The position numbers and the translations under genes were made by a program. 10,734 nt of DNA from an uncultured bacterium (GTDB lineage Bacteria > Bacteroidota > Bacteroidia > Bacteroidales > Bacteroidaceae). The stretch is taken from assembly GCA_945788485.1 (NCBI GenBank), contig CALZMB010000056.1:1-10734 (forward strand), given 5' to 3'. Positions within the stretch are counted from its first letter, which is position 1, and each line of letters starts with the position of its first letter. The notes below the pieces were generated by a model. That model was given only the letters and a program-made list of their open reading frames with translations, was not told where the DNA came from and did not search any database. Below are positions 1 to 6,675 of this stretch, piece by piece.

Positions 1-673
1 ATGGCGTTCCAGCGACGCTCTGCAGCTCTCCTGTCACGCGTTTGTCCTTGTCATACGCTGCAATGGCATCGGCATTGAGCCACAACGTCTCGTTGAGGAT
101 ATCCTCGCCTTGACTGCCGGAGAGGCAGAAGAATGTGTGGTTTGAAGGATTCAGTACGGTGGGTTTTGTCGTAGTGGCATGATAGTCAATGCGAAGGGCA
201 TCGGCAGTCAGCGTGTAACGCACAACCAAGGTCAGCTCGCCGGGGAATCCGTTTTCTCCGTCTGGGGAAATGTATCGCAGCACAACAGACGAATCGTTCT
301 TGCTTGTCACGGTCCATGTCTTGACAGCAAACCCTGGCGTGCCTCCATGCGAGCAGTCACCATTGCTGCCCACCGAAAGCTGATAATTGCGTCCGTCGAT
401 GGTGAGCTTGCCTCCAAGTATCCGCCCGATATAGCGGCCGACAACAGCTCCGAAGTTCTGTTTGTGAGTCACATAGTCCTCTGGACGGTCAAAACCAAGC
501 ACAACGTCAGTACCATGGAAGCTCAAGCTTTGGATGCGCGCTCCATAATCCAGGACAGACATCTCTAATGTGCCTGCCCCGTTCCTGATGCTGGTCTGCA
601 AGGGAACGGCAGTCTGAGCTGCCAATGACTGGACGAATGCCAAAAGAATGGCAATGAATGTGATGTTTCGCAT
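1..673 (-). CDS. galM: Aldose 1-epimerase (galactose mutarotase family), exported, 3' end beyond window
   Basis: The visible 224 codons start at the ATG at 673-671 and run off the left edge without a stop. GalM enzymes interconvert the alpha and beta anomers of galactose, glucose and related aldoses. Residues 1-20 form a signal peptide (MRNI, a hydrophobic core, then SLAA before QT), so the protein is probably periplasmic or a membrane-anchored outer protein, as is common for sugar-processing enzymes in Bacteroidota. Family motifs in order are VVLGFD (57-62), FGAVVGRYIGRI (74-85; the usual Asn of GRYANRI is Gly83), HGGTPGF (109-115) with the substrate-binding His109, SPDGENGFPG (136-145), and NPSNHTFFCLSG (175-186) with His179, the expected general acid. 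The catalytic Glu lies in the missing C-terminal third. Length to the edge fits a protein of about 350-380 residues. It is separated from the ATP synthase operon by 323 bp and is probably transcribed on its own. The family call is strong; the sugar specificity is not determinable. Confidence 0.92.
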   Translation of the reverse strand, partial: MRNITFIAILLAFVQSLAAQTAVPLQTSIRNGAGTLEMSVLDYGARIQSLSFHGTDVVLGFDRPEDYVTHKQNFGAVVGRYIGRILGGKLTIDGRNYQLSVGSNGDCSHGGTPGFAVKTWTVTSKNDSSVVLRYISPDGENGFPGELTLVVRYTLTADALRIDYHATTTKPTVLNPSNHTFFCLSGSQGEDILNETLWLNADAIAAYDKDKRVTGELQSVAGTP

Positions 674-699
674 AAACGATATTGATTGCAGATGAACCC

Positions 700-730
700 C
701 AAAAAGTCTGACACCGTAAACAGAAAACAA
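700..730 (-). promoter_or_regulatory. Weak candidate promoter for galM
   Basis: Read on the minus strand, ACTTTTTG (707-700) matches six of eight positions of the Bacteroidota -7 box TAnnTTTG. A TTG (730-728) lies 20 nt upstream, where a -33 element is expected. It would give a leader of about 20 nt. The -7 match is imperfect and the -33 sits against the arm of the hairpin at 733-806, so this is only a suggestion. Confidence 0.22.
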
Positions 731-732
731 TC

Positions 733-806
733 AGGGCGTTCAGCCGACTGACGAGCAAGCTACATCTGTGTGAGCCTGTTTAGTCAACCAGTCGGCAGAA
801 CGCCCT
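733..806. terminator. Long 18-bp hairpin, probable bidirectional terminator after the atp operon
   Basis: The left arm (733-750) and right arm (789-806) are inverted copies with 17 of 18 positions paired (AGGGCGTTCAGCCGACTG against CAGTCGGCAGAACGCCCT), enclosing a 38-nt loop. On the plus strand the stem is followed by a T-rich run (806-822); on the minus strand, the direction of the genes, it is followed by GATTGTTTTCTG. The simplest reading is a terminator for the operon whose last gene ends at 997. The loop is long for a plain intrinsic terminator, and the better T tract points in the direction in which no gene is seen, so the role is uncertain. Confidence 0.55.
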
Positions 807-996
807 TTTCTTTGTATTTTTTCCATTCACTGCTACAGTACTGTGTATGCTGCACCAGCAAGAGAGCATCAGGAACAGAAGATGACTATATGAGTCAAGT
901 CCTATCTGGATCACAAGGAATCAGAAGATGCTATGCATGATAAAGGTCTTACAGCAATACTCAGTCGCAGTTGACTCTTGGGTGCAAAGTGGGGCA

Positions 997-1962
997 TCAC
1001 TCCTGCGAACCGCCGGCGAGGTCGAGCAACTCGTTGGTGATGGCTTGTTGGCGAGACTTGTTGTATTGCAAATTGAGCTGGCGAAGAAGTTCGTCGGCAT
1101 TATCTGTCGCTGTCTGCATCGCCACCATTCGTGCAGCATGCTCTGAGGCATTGCTGTCAAGAAGGGCGGTGTAGAGCTTGAGATTCAGATATTGAGGAAT
1201 AAGTTTACAAAGGACGGTTTGCATATCCGGCTCGACGAGGAAATTGTCGTTCAACGGTTTCACCGCCTCCTCTTTCACTGTCTGATGCTGTGCATGCTGG
1301 CGGAGATATTCCTGACTCTCTTTTGTAGCGATGGTAGATGTAAGGTCACGCCCTTTATCGGCGGTGAAATCAACCTCGTTGATATTGATGGGCAGGAATC
1401 GGCGTTGTGTCAGAATCTGTGAGCCGGCACTTTTGAAATGATGGTATATCATCTCTACACGGTCTATCTCGCCTTTCTGGAATTTTTTGCCTATCTCGTG
1501 TGCAATCTCGATACACTGCTGTGCGTTTGGATGGTCGCAGAGTGTGGTATAGTCACCGGCAGCTTTCAAACCCACTTTCGCCACTTTCTCAGCCACTTTT
1601 CTGCCGACAGGATAGACAATGATGTCATTGATGCCTTCTTCTTTGTATCGTTGTATAGAAGTGATGAGCGATTTTATGACATTGGCGTTGAAACCTCCAC
1701 ACAACGAGCTGTTAGAACTGAAGACAATAATAGCCACGCTCTTCACCTCACGTTCAGCTGAGAAGACCGTTTTAGCATCCGCTTCGCTTGCGAGGAATGT
1801 CTTGAGGATATGTTCGAGCATAGTCTCATAGGGCAGCATATTCTCAATCATCACCTGTGCATGGTGTAGCTTTGAACTTGCTACCATCTTCATCGCACTC
1901 GTTATCTTACGGGTGTTGTTGACAGAGGCTATCCGGTTTTTGATTTCTTTTAGTGACGGCAT
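997..1962 (-). CDS. atpG: ATP synthase gamma subunit
   Basis: The gamma subunit is the central rotor shaft of F1: its two long terminal helices turn inside the alpha3beta3 ring and its foot docks on epsilon and the c ring. The 321-residue product starts MPSLKEIKNRI, the canonical N-terminal helix, followed by TRKITSAMKMVASSK. SSNSSLCGGFNAN (about residues 79-91) is the conserved start of the Rossmann-like domain, and the C-terminal helix carries ASEHAARMVAMQTATDNA and YNKSRQQAITNELLDL. The frame is open 26 codons further upstream to 2040, but I chose the ATG at 1962-1960 because the family N-terminus begins exactly there and the extra stretch lies in a repeat hairpin. At 321 residues it is longer than the roughly 287 of E. 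coli; extra sequence lies near residues 205-240 before the EPDMQTVL segment. It is the last gene of the operon, 120 bp after atpA. Confidence 0.96.
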   Translation of the reverse strand: MPSLKEIKNRIASVNNTRKITSAMKMVASSKLHHAQVMIENMLPYETMLEHILKTFLASEADAKTVFSAEREVKSVAIIVFSSNSSLCGGFNANVIKSLITSIQRYKEEGINDIIVYPVGRKVAEKVAKVGLKAAGDYTTLCDHPNAQQCIEIAHEIGKKFQKGEIDRVEMIYHHFKSAGSQILTQRRFLPININEVDFTADKGRDLTSTIATKESQEYLRQHAQHQTVKEEAVKPLNDNFLVEPDMQTVLCKLIPQYLNLKLYTALLDSNASEHAARMVAMQTATDNADELLRQLNLQYNKSRQQAITNELLDLAGGSQE

Positions 1963-1987
1963 TCTTTTGTATTTGGCAATTTGAAAG

Positions 1988-2072
1988 GTTGACAAGTAAA
2001 CATTCTGATTGTCAGACATGGCAGACATAACGGTCATCACATGCCAACGTGGCAGCGTGTTTACTTGTCAAC
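1988..2072. repeat. 85-bp inverted-repeat element between atpA and atpG
   Basis: GTTGACAAGTAAACA at 1988-2002 and its perfect 15-bp reverse complement at 2058-2072 enclose 55 nt. Each arm is made of two related octamers, GTTGACAA and GTAAACAt/c. In the operon mRNA this forms a 15-bp hairpin that begins 10 nt after the atpA stop and ends 25 nt before the atpG start. Smaller hairpins are possible in the loop (CTGA-TTG-TCAG and TGCCA-ACG-TGGCA). The same octamer appears in the atpD-atpC gap. It may stabilise or process the mRNA, tune atpG translation, or be a small mobile repeat; the sequence does not decide. Confidence 0.7.
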
Positions 2073-2082
2073 TTCAGATAAA

Positions 2083-3663
2083 TCATTTATACTGTCCAGC
2101 AACGTCAGCCATGACGTTCTCTATGACTGCTGTCATGCTGTCGTCGATGCTTCCGCTTCCGAGTTTGTCTATGACATCCTGATGTTGTGTACGCATGACA
2201 TCAAGGAACTGCTCCTGACACTCACGCACTCTTTCTACTGGAACAGGAGACATTAGTCCATGTGTTCCGCAATAGAGGATGGCAATCTGTTCTCCGACAG
2301 GCATCGGGGAGTACTGTGCTTGTATGAGGAGCTGGTTGTTCTTTCGTCCGCGGTCGAGTGTCATAGCCGTTACAGCGTCCATATCGCTTGAGAATTTCGA
2401 GAAAGCCTCAAGCTCACGATACTGCGCCTGGTCGATTTTGAGTGTACCAGCCACTTTCTTCATCGACTTAATCTGTGCAGAACCGCCGACACGTGATACT
2501 GAAATACCGACATTGATAGCAGGACGGAAGCCTTGGTTGAAGAGGTCAGATTCGAGGTATATCTGTCCGTCGGTGATAGAGATTACATTAGTCGGGATGT
2601 ATGCCGACACGTCACCAGCCTGAGTCTCGATGATAGGGAGCGCAGTGAGCGAGCCGCCGCCCTTGACTTTGCCTTTGAGACAAGCCGGCAGGTCGTTCAT
2701 CTGCTCAGCCACTTCCTGCTGTTCATTGATTTTCGCAGCACGCTCGAGCAGACGTGAGTGGAGATAGAACACATCACCTGGATATGCCTCACGGCCGGAA
2801 GGACGACGGAGGATGAGCGATACCTCACGATATGCGACAGCCTGTTTAGAAAGGTCGTCATAAACGACGAGGGCATGCTCGCCTCGGTCACGGAAATACT
2901 CTCCTATAGCTGCTCCGGCAAACGGTGCGTAATACTGCATGGCAGCAGGGTCACTGGCAGTGGCAGCCACCACGATGGTGTATGGCATAGCGCCGTGCTC
3001 TTTCAGGTTCTGCACAAGAGCTGCTACCGTCGATGCCTTCTGTCCGATAGCGACATATATACAATAAACGGGTTTGCCCTGCTCGTAGAATGAGCGCTGG
3101 TTGATGATGGTATCAACAGCGATAGCTGTTTTGCCTGTCTGTCGGTCGCCGATGATGAGCTCACGCTGTCCACGGCCGATAGGAATCATTGAATCGACCG
3201 CTTTCAGTCCGGTTTGCAGAGGCTGCTTCACAGGCTGTCTGTAGATGACGCCAGGAGCTTTTCTGTCAAGTGGCATCTCGTAAGCATCAGTGAGGTCGAT
3301 GTCTCCGAGACCGTCGATGGCTTGTCCGATCGGGTTAATGACACGTCCAAGCATATTGTCATTGACGCGTATGGAAGCGATGCGTTTAGTACGCCTTACG
3401 GTCATGCCCTCCTTAATGCCGCTTGTCGAACCCAGGAGGACGCAACCCACGTTGTTCTCCTCAAGGTTCATCACGATAGCCATTGTGCCATTCTCAAACT
3501 CGAGGAGCTCGTTGGCCTCAGCATTCTTCAGACCATAGATACGTGCCACACCGTCGTTGACGGTGAGAACCGTACCTACCTCGTCAAAGTTCTGCTCGGC
3601 ACCGATATTGTTGAGTTGTTGAAGCAATATTTCAGATACTTCGCTTGGTTTAATCTTGTCCAT
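2083..3663 (-). CDS. atpA: ATP synthase alpha subunit
   Basis: Alpha alternates with beta in the F1 hexamer, binds nucleotide without turning it over, and supplies the arginine finger to the beta active site. The protein has 526 residues, near the usual 500-515. The N-terminal helix (1-25) is the docking site for delta. The beta-barrel domain follows, then Walker A GDRQTGKT (172-179), Walker B ending VVYDD (266-270), RRPSGREAYPGDVFYLHSRL (286-305), GSLTALPIIETQAGDVSAYI (337-356), and SVSRVGGSAQ (388-397) with arginine finger Arg391. Between RLLERAAK and GSLTALP there is a longer linker (about 312-336) than in E. coli. The TGA stop is at 2083-2085 and the start is 4 bp after the atpH stop, which indicates tight coupling. 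Confidence 0.98.
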   Translation of the reverse strand: MDKIKPSEVSEILLQQLNNIGAEQNFDEVGTVLTVNDGVARIYGLKNAEANELLEFENGTMAIVMNLEENNVGCVLLGSTSGIKEGMTVRRTKRIASIRVNDNMLGRVINPIGQAIDGLGDIDLTDAYEMPLDRKAPGVIYRQPVKQPLQTGLKAVDSMIPIGRGQRELIIGDRQTGKTAIAVDTIINQRSFYEQGKPVYCIYVAIGQKASTVAALVQNLKEHGAMPYTIVVAATASDPAAMQYYAPFAGAAIGEYFRDRGEHALVVYDDLSKQAVAYREVSLILRRPSGREAYPGDVFYLHSRLLERAAKINEQQEVAEQMNDLPACLKGKVKGGGSLTALPIIETQAGDVSAYIPTNVISITDGQIYLESDLFNQGFRPAINVGISVSRVGGSAQIKSMKKVAGTLKIDQAQYRELEAFSKFSSDMDAVTAMTLDRGRKNNQLLIQAQYSPMPVGEQIAILYCGTHGLMSPVPVERVRECQEQFLDVMRTQHQDVIDKLGSGSIDDSMTAVIENVMADVAGQYK

Positions 3664-3667
3664 CTGA

Positions 3668-4201
3668 TTATTTTAGTTTTTTGAGGATGCTGTTGAGTTG
3701 CGACTTCACGCTTGCATCCATACGATAAGTGTCATACTCAAGGATGAAGCCTCCGATGATGTCGGGGTTCACCTCAGTGAGGAACTCCACAGTGCCCTGT
3801 GTCTTTCTCTCCACCATGCGTTTCATCTTGGCTTCAGTCTCAGGCGAGACGGCAGCGGCAGTGATGAGACGTCCGTGGATGATGTTCTTCTGCTCGCGGT
3901 AGAGAGTGATAAATGACGATGCGATTAGTTGCATGACCGGTTCCCTACCCTCTTTTACTACAAGATGAAGGAAGCGCTTGGTGAGCGCGTCGATATTCTC
4001 GCCGCAAGCAGCGGCAAGCAGTTTCTCCTTCATGTCGGCGCGAAGCATAGGGTTGTCGATGGTCTGGCGCAACTGCGGCACTTGTGTATATGCCTTCAGA
4101 AGAGCTGTCATGTCATGGCAGACTGCCTCGTCACATCCCGCTTGCATGGCACTCTTGTGGAGGGCACGAGCGTAGCGAATTGATATAACGCCTAAATCCA
4201 T
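3668..4201 (-). CDS. atpH: ATP synthase delta subunit
   Basis: Delta (OSCP homologue) caps the F1 head and links it to the b-subunit stator. The 177-residue product matches the usual length. The N-terminal helical domain begins ISIRYARALHKSA (7-19), the hallmark opening of the family, and the C-terminal part has GRLITAAAVSPETEAKMKR (110-128), DIIGGFILEYDTYRMDASVK (146-165) and ends SQLNSILKKLK. The region as a whole is less conserved than the other F1 subunits, so the call rests on the two terminal motifs, length, and its place between atpF (16 bp upstream) and atpA (4 bp downstream). It is cytoplasmic and attached to the membrane complex. Confidence 0.96.
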   Translation of the reverse strand: MDLGVISIRYARALHKSAMQAGCDEAVCHDMTALLKAYTQVPQLRQTIDNPMLRADMKEKLLAAACGENIDALTKRFLHLVVKEGREPVMQLIASSFITLYREQKNIIHGRLITAAAVSPETEAKMKRMVERKTQGTVEFLTEVNPDIIGGFILEYDTYRMDASVKSQLNSILKKLK

Positions 4202-4217
4202 ACTCTATACCTTTAAA

Positions 4218-4736
4218 TTATTCAGCGTTGGCAGAAACCTCATCCAGCAACTTGTCAACATATTCCATCTGCTTCTTGTCGTCAGAGAGATGCTGACGCA
4301 GGATTTTCTCGGCAACTGAGATGCTGAGTGCTGCTACCTGCTGACGAATGTCGGCTATGGCAGCCTGCTTCTCAGTTTCTATCTGTGCCTTTGCCTCCGA
4401 GATGATGCGGGCACTCTCCTCACGCGCTTTTGCTTCAGCTGAGGCAATCATGTTGTCGCGTGCGGCAGCAGCCTCTTTCATGATGACAGACTGACGCTTT
4501 CGTGCCTCCTGCAGAAGTCTCTCGCTCTCTGCCTGTATGTTTGCAAGACGCTCGTTGGCTTCGTGTGCCTTACGCAGGCTGTCGTCGATGAATTTCTTGC
4601 GTTCTTCCACCATATTGACAATGGCGGGGAAGCCGAACTTCGCAAGGACGAAGAAGATGACGAGAAAAGCGAGCAACATCCAGAACAGGAGACCTAAATC
4701 CGGCGTGAGAATAGCAGGCAAATTCAGTGAATCCAT
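4218..4736 (-). CDS. atpF: ATP synthase b subunit
   Basis: Subunit b is the peripheral stalk that holds the alpha3beta3 head still against rotor torque; two copies form a dimer. The 172-residue product has a single membrane helix near residues 13-35 (LGLLFWMLLAFLVIFFVLAKFG) and then a long, highly charged and Ala-rich helix, with KRQSVIMKEAAAARDN and SARIISEAKAQIETEKQAA, typical of the right-handed stalk coiled coil. VAALSISVAEKILRQHL (133-149) is the conserved delta-binding end. The ATG at 4736-4734 is followed by MDSLNLPAILTPD, matching related b subunits. There is a single b gene; no b' gene is seen. The gap to atpE upstream is 168 bp, the longest in the operon. Confidence 0.97.
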   Translation of the reverse strand: MDSLNLPAILTPDLGLLFWMLLAFLVIFFVLAKFGFPAIVNMVEERKKFIDDSLRKAHEANERLANIQAESERLLQEARKRQSVIMKEAAAARDNMIASAEAKAREESARIISEAKAQIETEKQAAIADIRQQVAALSISVAEKILRQHLSDDKKQMEYVDKLLDEVSANAE

Positions 4737-4904
4737 TCGTTTGTCTTTTCTGTTGTTGTTTGAGAAGTGAAAAAATAAATTGCCGTCCCTTGCGGGCGAC
4801 GTTGACGCACCCCTCTCTGCACCATCCCTTTATCTCGCGTTCAGCTTTCATGGCCTCAGCGGTCATAGGGAGGTGCGTAAGGTGGTGAATCTTCGATGTT
4901 TGTC
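4737..4904 (-). other. 168-bp atpE-atpF gap with a weak hairpin and T-rich run
   Basis: No gene is supported here. On the minus strand a short GC stem CCC-GCAA-GGG (about 4786-4795) is followed by ACGGC and then AATTTATTTTTTC (about 4767-4780), which resembles a weak attenuator or partial terminator inside the operon. It could lower expression of genes after the highly needed c subunit. The stem is only three clear pairs, so this is tentative. Confidence 0.3.
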
Positions 4905-5138
4905 TTAGATGAGGAATGCGCAGGCAGCGATAGCGAAGAGAGCACAACCCTCGACGAAAGCAGATGTAAGAATCATGTTTGTCTGAATCTTGCCCGTTGC
5001 CTCCGGCTGACGTGCGATAGCATCCATTGCGCTGCCGCCAATCTTACCGATACCAAGACCTGCACCAATCACTGCAATACCTGCTCCAAGGCCGCAACCG
5101 AGTGCTGCGAGACCTTCTGCTGCTAAAATAGAAATCAT
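4905..5138 (-). CDS. atpE: ATP synthase c subunit (proton type)
   Basis: Subunit c forms the membrane rotor ring that carries protons. The 77-residue product is a two-helix hairpin: helix 1 with the Gly-rich packing motif (Gly14 to Gly35, including GAGLGIG at 25-31), the polar loop RQPE (43-46), and helix 2 with the ion-binding Glu63 in TSAFVEGCALF. Sodium-type rings need a Gln in helix 1 and a Ser or Thr next to the Glu; here those positions are Ile30 and Gly64, so proton coupling is inferred. The start codon is preceded by a very A-rich leader, consistent with strong translation for a subunit needed in about ten copies. It sits 79 bp after atpB. Confidence 0.98.
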   Translation of the reverse strand: MISILAAEGLAALGCGLGAGIAVIGAGLGIGKIGGSAMDAIARQPEATGKIQTNMILTSAFVEGCALFAIAACAFLI

Positions 5139-5217
5139 AGTTATAAGTTTTTTAAGTTATAAATTTGTTTGTTTTTTTCTTTTTATGTCAGAAGCGTAGC
5201 CGCCTCTTTATAATGCC
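5139..5217 (-). promoter_or_regulatory. A-rich atpE leader with small intercistronic hairpin
   Basis: Just after the atpB stop the minus strand holds a 6-bp stem GAGGCG-GCTA-CGCTTC (5206-5191, one G-U pair). It is followed by an almost pure A/T run up to the atpE start in which TTATAACT occurs twice. Bacteroidota start genes without Shine-Dalgarno pairing and favour A-rich, unstructured leaders, so this stretch probably boosts c-subunit translation; the hairpin may protect the upstream mRNA end. Confidence 0.4.
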
Positions 5218-6255
5218 TCACTCTGCATGATGATCCACATGCGCAAGTCCGATGAAGACCGCCGAGAGGAGAGTGAAGACGTAAGCCTGTACGAATGCCA
5301 CCAGAACCTCAAGACAGTTCATGAACAGGAGCATGACGGCGCTGAAGAGGTTGAGTCCGATGCCATAAGCCACTCCCATCGACCATCCGAGGAAGATGAC
5401 GCATGTGAATGACAATATCACGGCGTGTCCCGCCATCATATTGGCGAAGAGACGGATCATGAGTGCGAATGGCTTGGTGAAGACGCCGAATATCTCGATT
5501 GGAATCATGAGCAGCTTCAGCGGTCCAGGCACCTCTGGCCAGAGTATCTCTTTCCAATAGTGTGCATTGGCGAAGATGTTGATGGCGAGCATGGTGCATA
5601 GTGCGAGGAAGAGCGTGATGTTGATGTTGCCCGTGACATTCGCTCCACCAGGGAAGATAGGAAGCAGTCCCACCATGTTTGTCGTGAGGATGAAGAAGAA
5701 TACGGTGAGTAGATAGGGCGCATAGGGTTTGTAGTATTTCTCACCGATGCAACTCTTTATCAGGTCGTCGTGGATAGTCATGACGAGCATCTCAACCGCT
5801 CCTACAAAGCCGCGGGGCGCATCGCTCTTGCAGTCGCGCTTCTTGTACCAGCGTGCACAGCCGAGGAAGATTGCTGCAAGCAGCAACACGACAATCCATA
5901 TCTGGCACACTGTCTTTGTGACCGAGAGGTCGATCGGACGTGTGGCAGAACCGTCAGGCATGCGCTCATAGATTTTGCCATGGTGTTCCGAATCGAAGAA
6001 GAAAGGCTCGGGCAGATTATGTGCCGTACAGAAGGCCCATTCGCCTGATGCACTGCTGCGTACTATGATTGGCAGCGGAATGCTCAGATGATGTCCTTCG
6101 TATGAAGTCACATGCCATTCGTAGGCGTCAGCGAGATGCTCGAGCACTATCTCGGGAATATCCAGTCCGCCGCCCTCTTTCTCTCCCTCAGAAGCCTGCA
6201 TAGGGAGGGCGATGAGCATGACAGCGAAAAGAAGTATTGACTTGATACGTTTCAT
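5218..6255 (-). CDS. atpB: ATP synthase a subunit, with signal peptide and periplasmic N-terminal extension
   Basis: Subunit a forms the two proton half-channels against the c ring. The 345-residue product is longer than the usual 230-270. It begins with a signal-like segment (MKRIKSILLFAVMLIALPMQA) and a polar stretch to about residue 110 (IVLEHLADAYEWHV, EPFFFDSEHHGKIYERMPDG), expected in the periplasm. Membrane helices follow from about residue 114. The essential arginine is Arg268 in FALMIRLFANMMAGH. By spacing, His277 sits where E. coli has Glu219 and Glu316 where E. coli has His245, a paired swap also known in other lineages; Gln323 matches Gln252. The CxxLxVLVAFVQAYVFTLL-type last helix is intact. 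The start lies 19 bp after the AtpI-like gene and the gap to atpE is 79 bp. Confidence 0.97.
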   Translation of the reverse strand: MKRIKSILLFAVMLIALPMQASEGEKEGGGLDIPEIVLEHLADAYEWHVTSYEGHHLSIPLPIIVRSSASGEWAFCTAHNLPEPFFFDSEHHGKIYERMPDGSATRPIDLSVTKTVCQIWIVVLLLAAIFLGCARWYKKRDCKSDAPRGFVGAVEMLVMTIHDDLIKSCIGEKYYKPYAPYLLTVFFFILTTNMVGLLPIFPGGANVTGNINITLFLALCTMLAINIFANAHYWKEILWPEVPGPLKLLMIPIEIFGVFTKPFALMIRLFANMMAGHAVILSFTCVIFLGWSMGVAYGIGLNLFSAVMLLFMNCLEVLVAFVQAYVFTLLSAVFIGLAHVDHHAE

Positions 6256-6274
6256 AGGTTGTTTTGACTTTCTG

Positions 6275-6673
6275 TCATTTCTTGTTGTTGATGTGTGAGA
6301 AGAAAACCGAATGGTGGGCGAGCGAGAAGAGATAGAACACCATGAATATGATGATATATGGTTTCATGGCTTCTCTGCCTACGGCGACATAACAGATGAA
6401 GAGGATGAAGAGTGCCGCCAACATTCTGAATCCCGAGACTGATGTGAAGAATGTCGTGAGCATCTCGGGCTGTCTGTCAGCCACCCATCTCCATGTCAAG
6501 CCTATCGCACCCGCTGTCACAATGGTGAATGCGGCGCTCACGGCTACCGGCATCAGCACGCTGTCCAAGAGATGCGCGAGGCTGCCTGTGATGATAGCCG
6601 CTGCGGACAGCGCGGCTGCCACTGCGACGGCTTGTATGATGTATCGGCGGGCGTAGGATGAATTTGTTTTCAT
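6275..6673 (-). CDS. AtpI-like four-helix membrane protein of the ATP synthase operon
   Basis: This 132-residue protein has four predicted membrane helices (about 11-33, 39-62, 82-98 and 104-126), short loops, and a polar Lys-rich end (HINNKK). I do not recognise strong sequence identity to characterised AtpI, but its size, helix count and place directly before atpB match AtpI/Atp1, which helps assemble the c ring in other bacteria. That role is inferred from position. The ATG at 6673-6671 lies two bases after the atpC TGA, so translation is probably coupled; a TTG two codons upstream (6679-6677) overlapping the atpC stop is a possible alternative start. Conserved-looking polar features are WRWVADRQPE in the loop between helices 2 and 3 and SGFRML at the start of helix 3. 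Bacteroidota genomes often carry an unnamed membrane protein at this spot. Confidence 0.8.
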   Translation of the reverse strand: MKTNSSYARRYIIQAVAVAAALSAAAIITGSLAHLLDSVLMPVAVSAAFTIVTAGAIGLTWRWVADRQPEMLTTFFTSVSGFRMLAALFILFICYVAVGREAMKPYIIIFMVFYLFSLAHHSVFFSHINNKK

Positions 6674-6675
6674 GT

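Larger units (their letters stand above)
674..996. other. Intergenic gap between atpG and galM, no gene seen
   Basis: This 323-bp stretch lies between the end of the ATP synthase operon and the galM start. I find no convincing coding region. It holds a long inverted repeat at 733-806 (listed separately), a perfect 10-bp palindrome ACAGTACTGT at 835-844, a small hairpin TGACT-ATATG-AGTCA near 882-896, and a 9-bp direct repeat CAGAAGATG that occurs twice near 876 and 919. Transcription of the operon should end here. Confidence 0.7.

Noticed and set aside
179..568. Plus-strand reading frame of 129 codons
   Set aside because: It lies antisense to galM, whose protein matches the aldose 1-epimerase family over the entire visible length. 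The plus-strand product has no recognisable feature.
1963..2040. 26-codon N-terminal extension of gamma
   Set aside because: Gamma subunits begin at MPSLKEIKNRI, and the extension is made from the inverted repeat between atpA and atpG.
1988..2072. Insertion sequence or CRISPR array
   Set aside because: No transposase gene or target duplication is visible, and the repeats are two inverted arms without regular spacers.
4570..4947. Minus-strand frame across the atpE-atpF gap
   Set aside because: It overlaps the start of atpF in another frame and the end of atpE, and its product is Arg/His-rich with no domain-like pattern, typical of an out-of-frame reading.
5138..5218. Sodium-driven ATP synthase
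   Set aside because: Subunit c lacks the Gln in helix 1 and the Ser/Thr after the ion-binding Glu (Ile30 and Gly64 instead).
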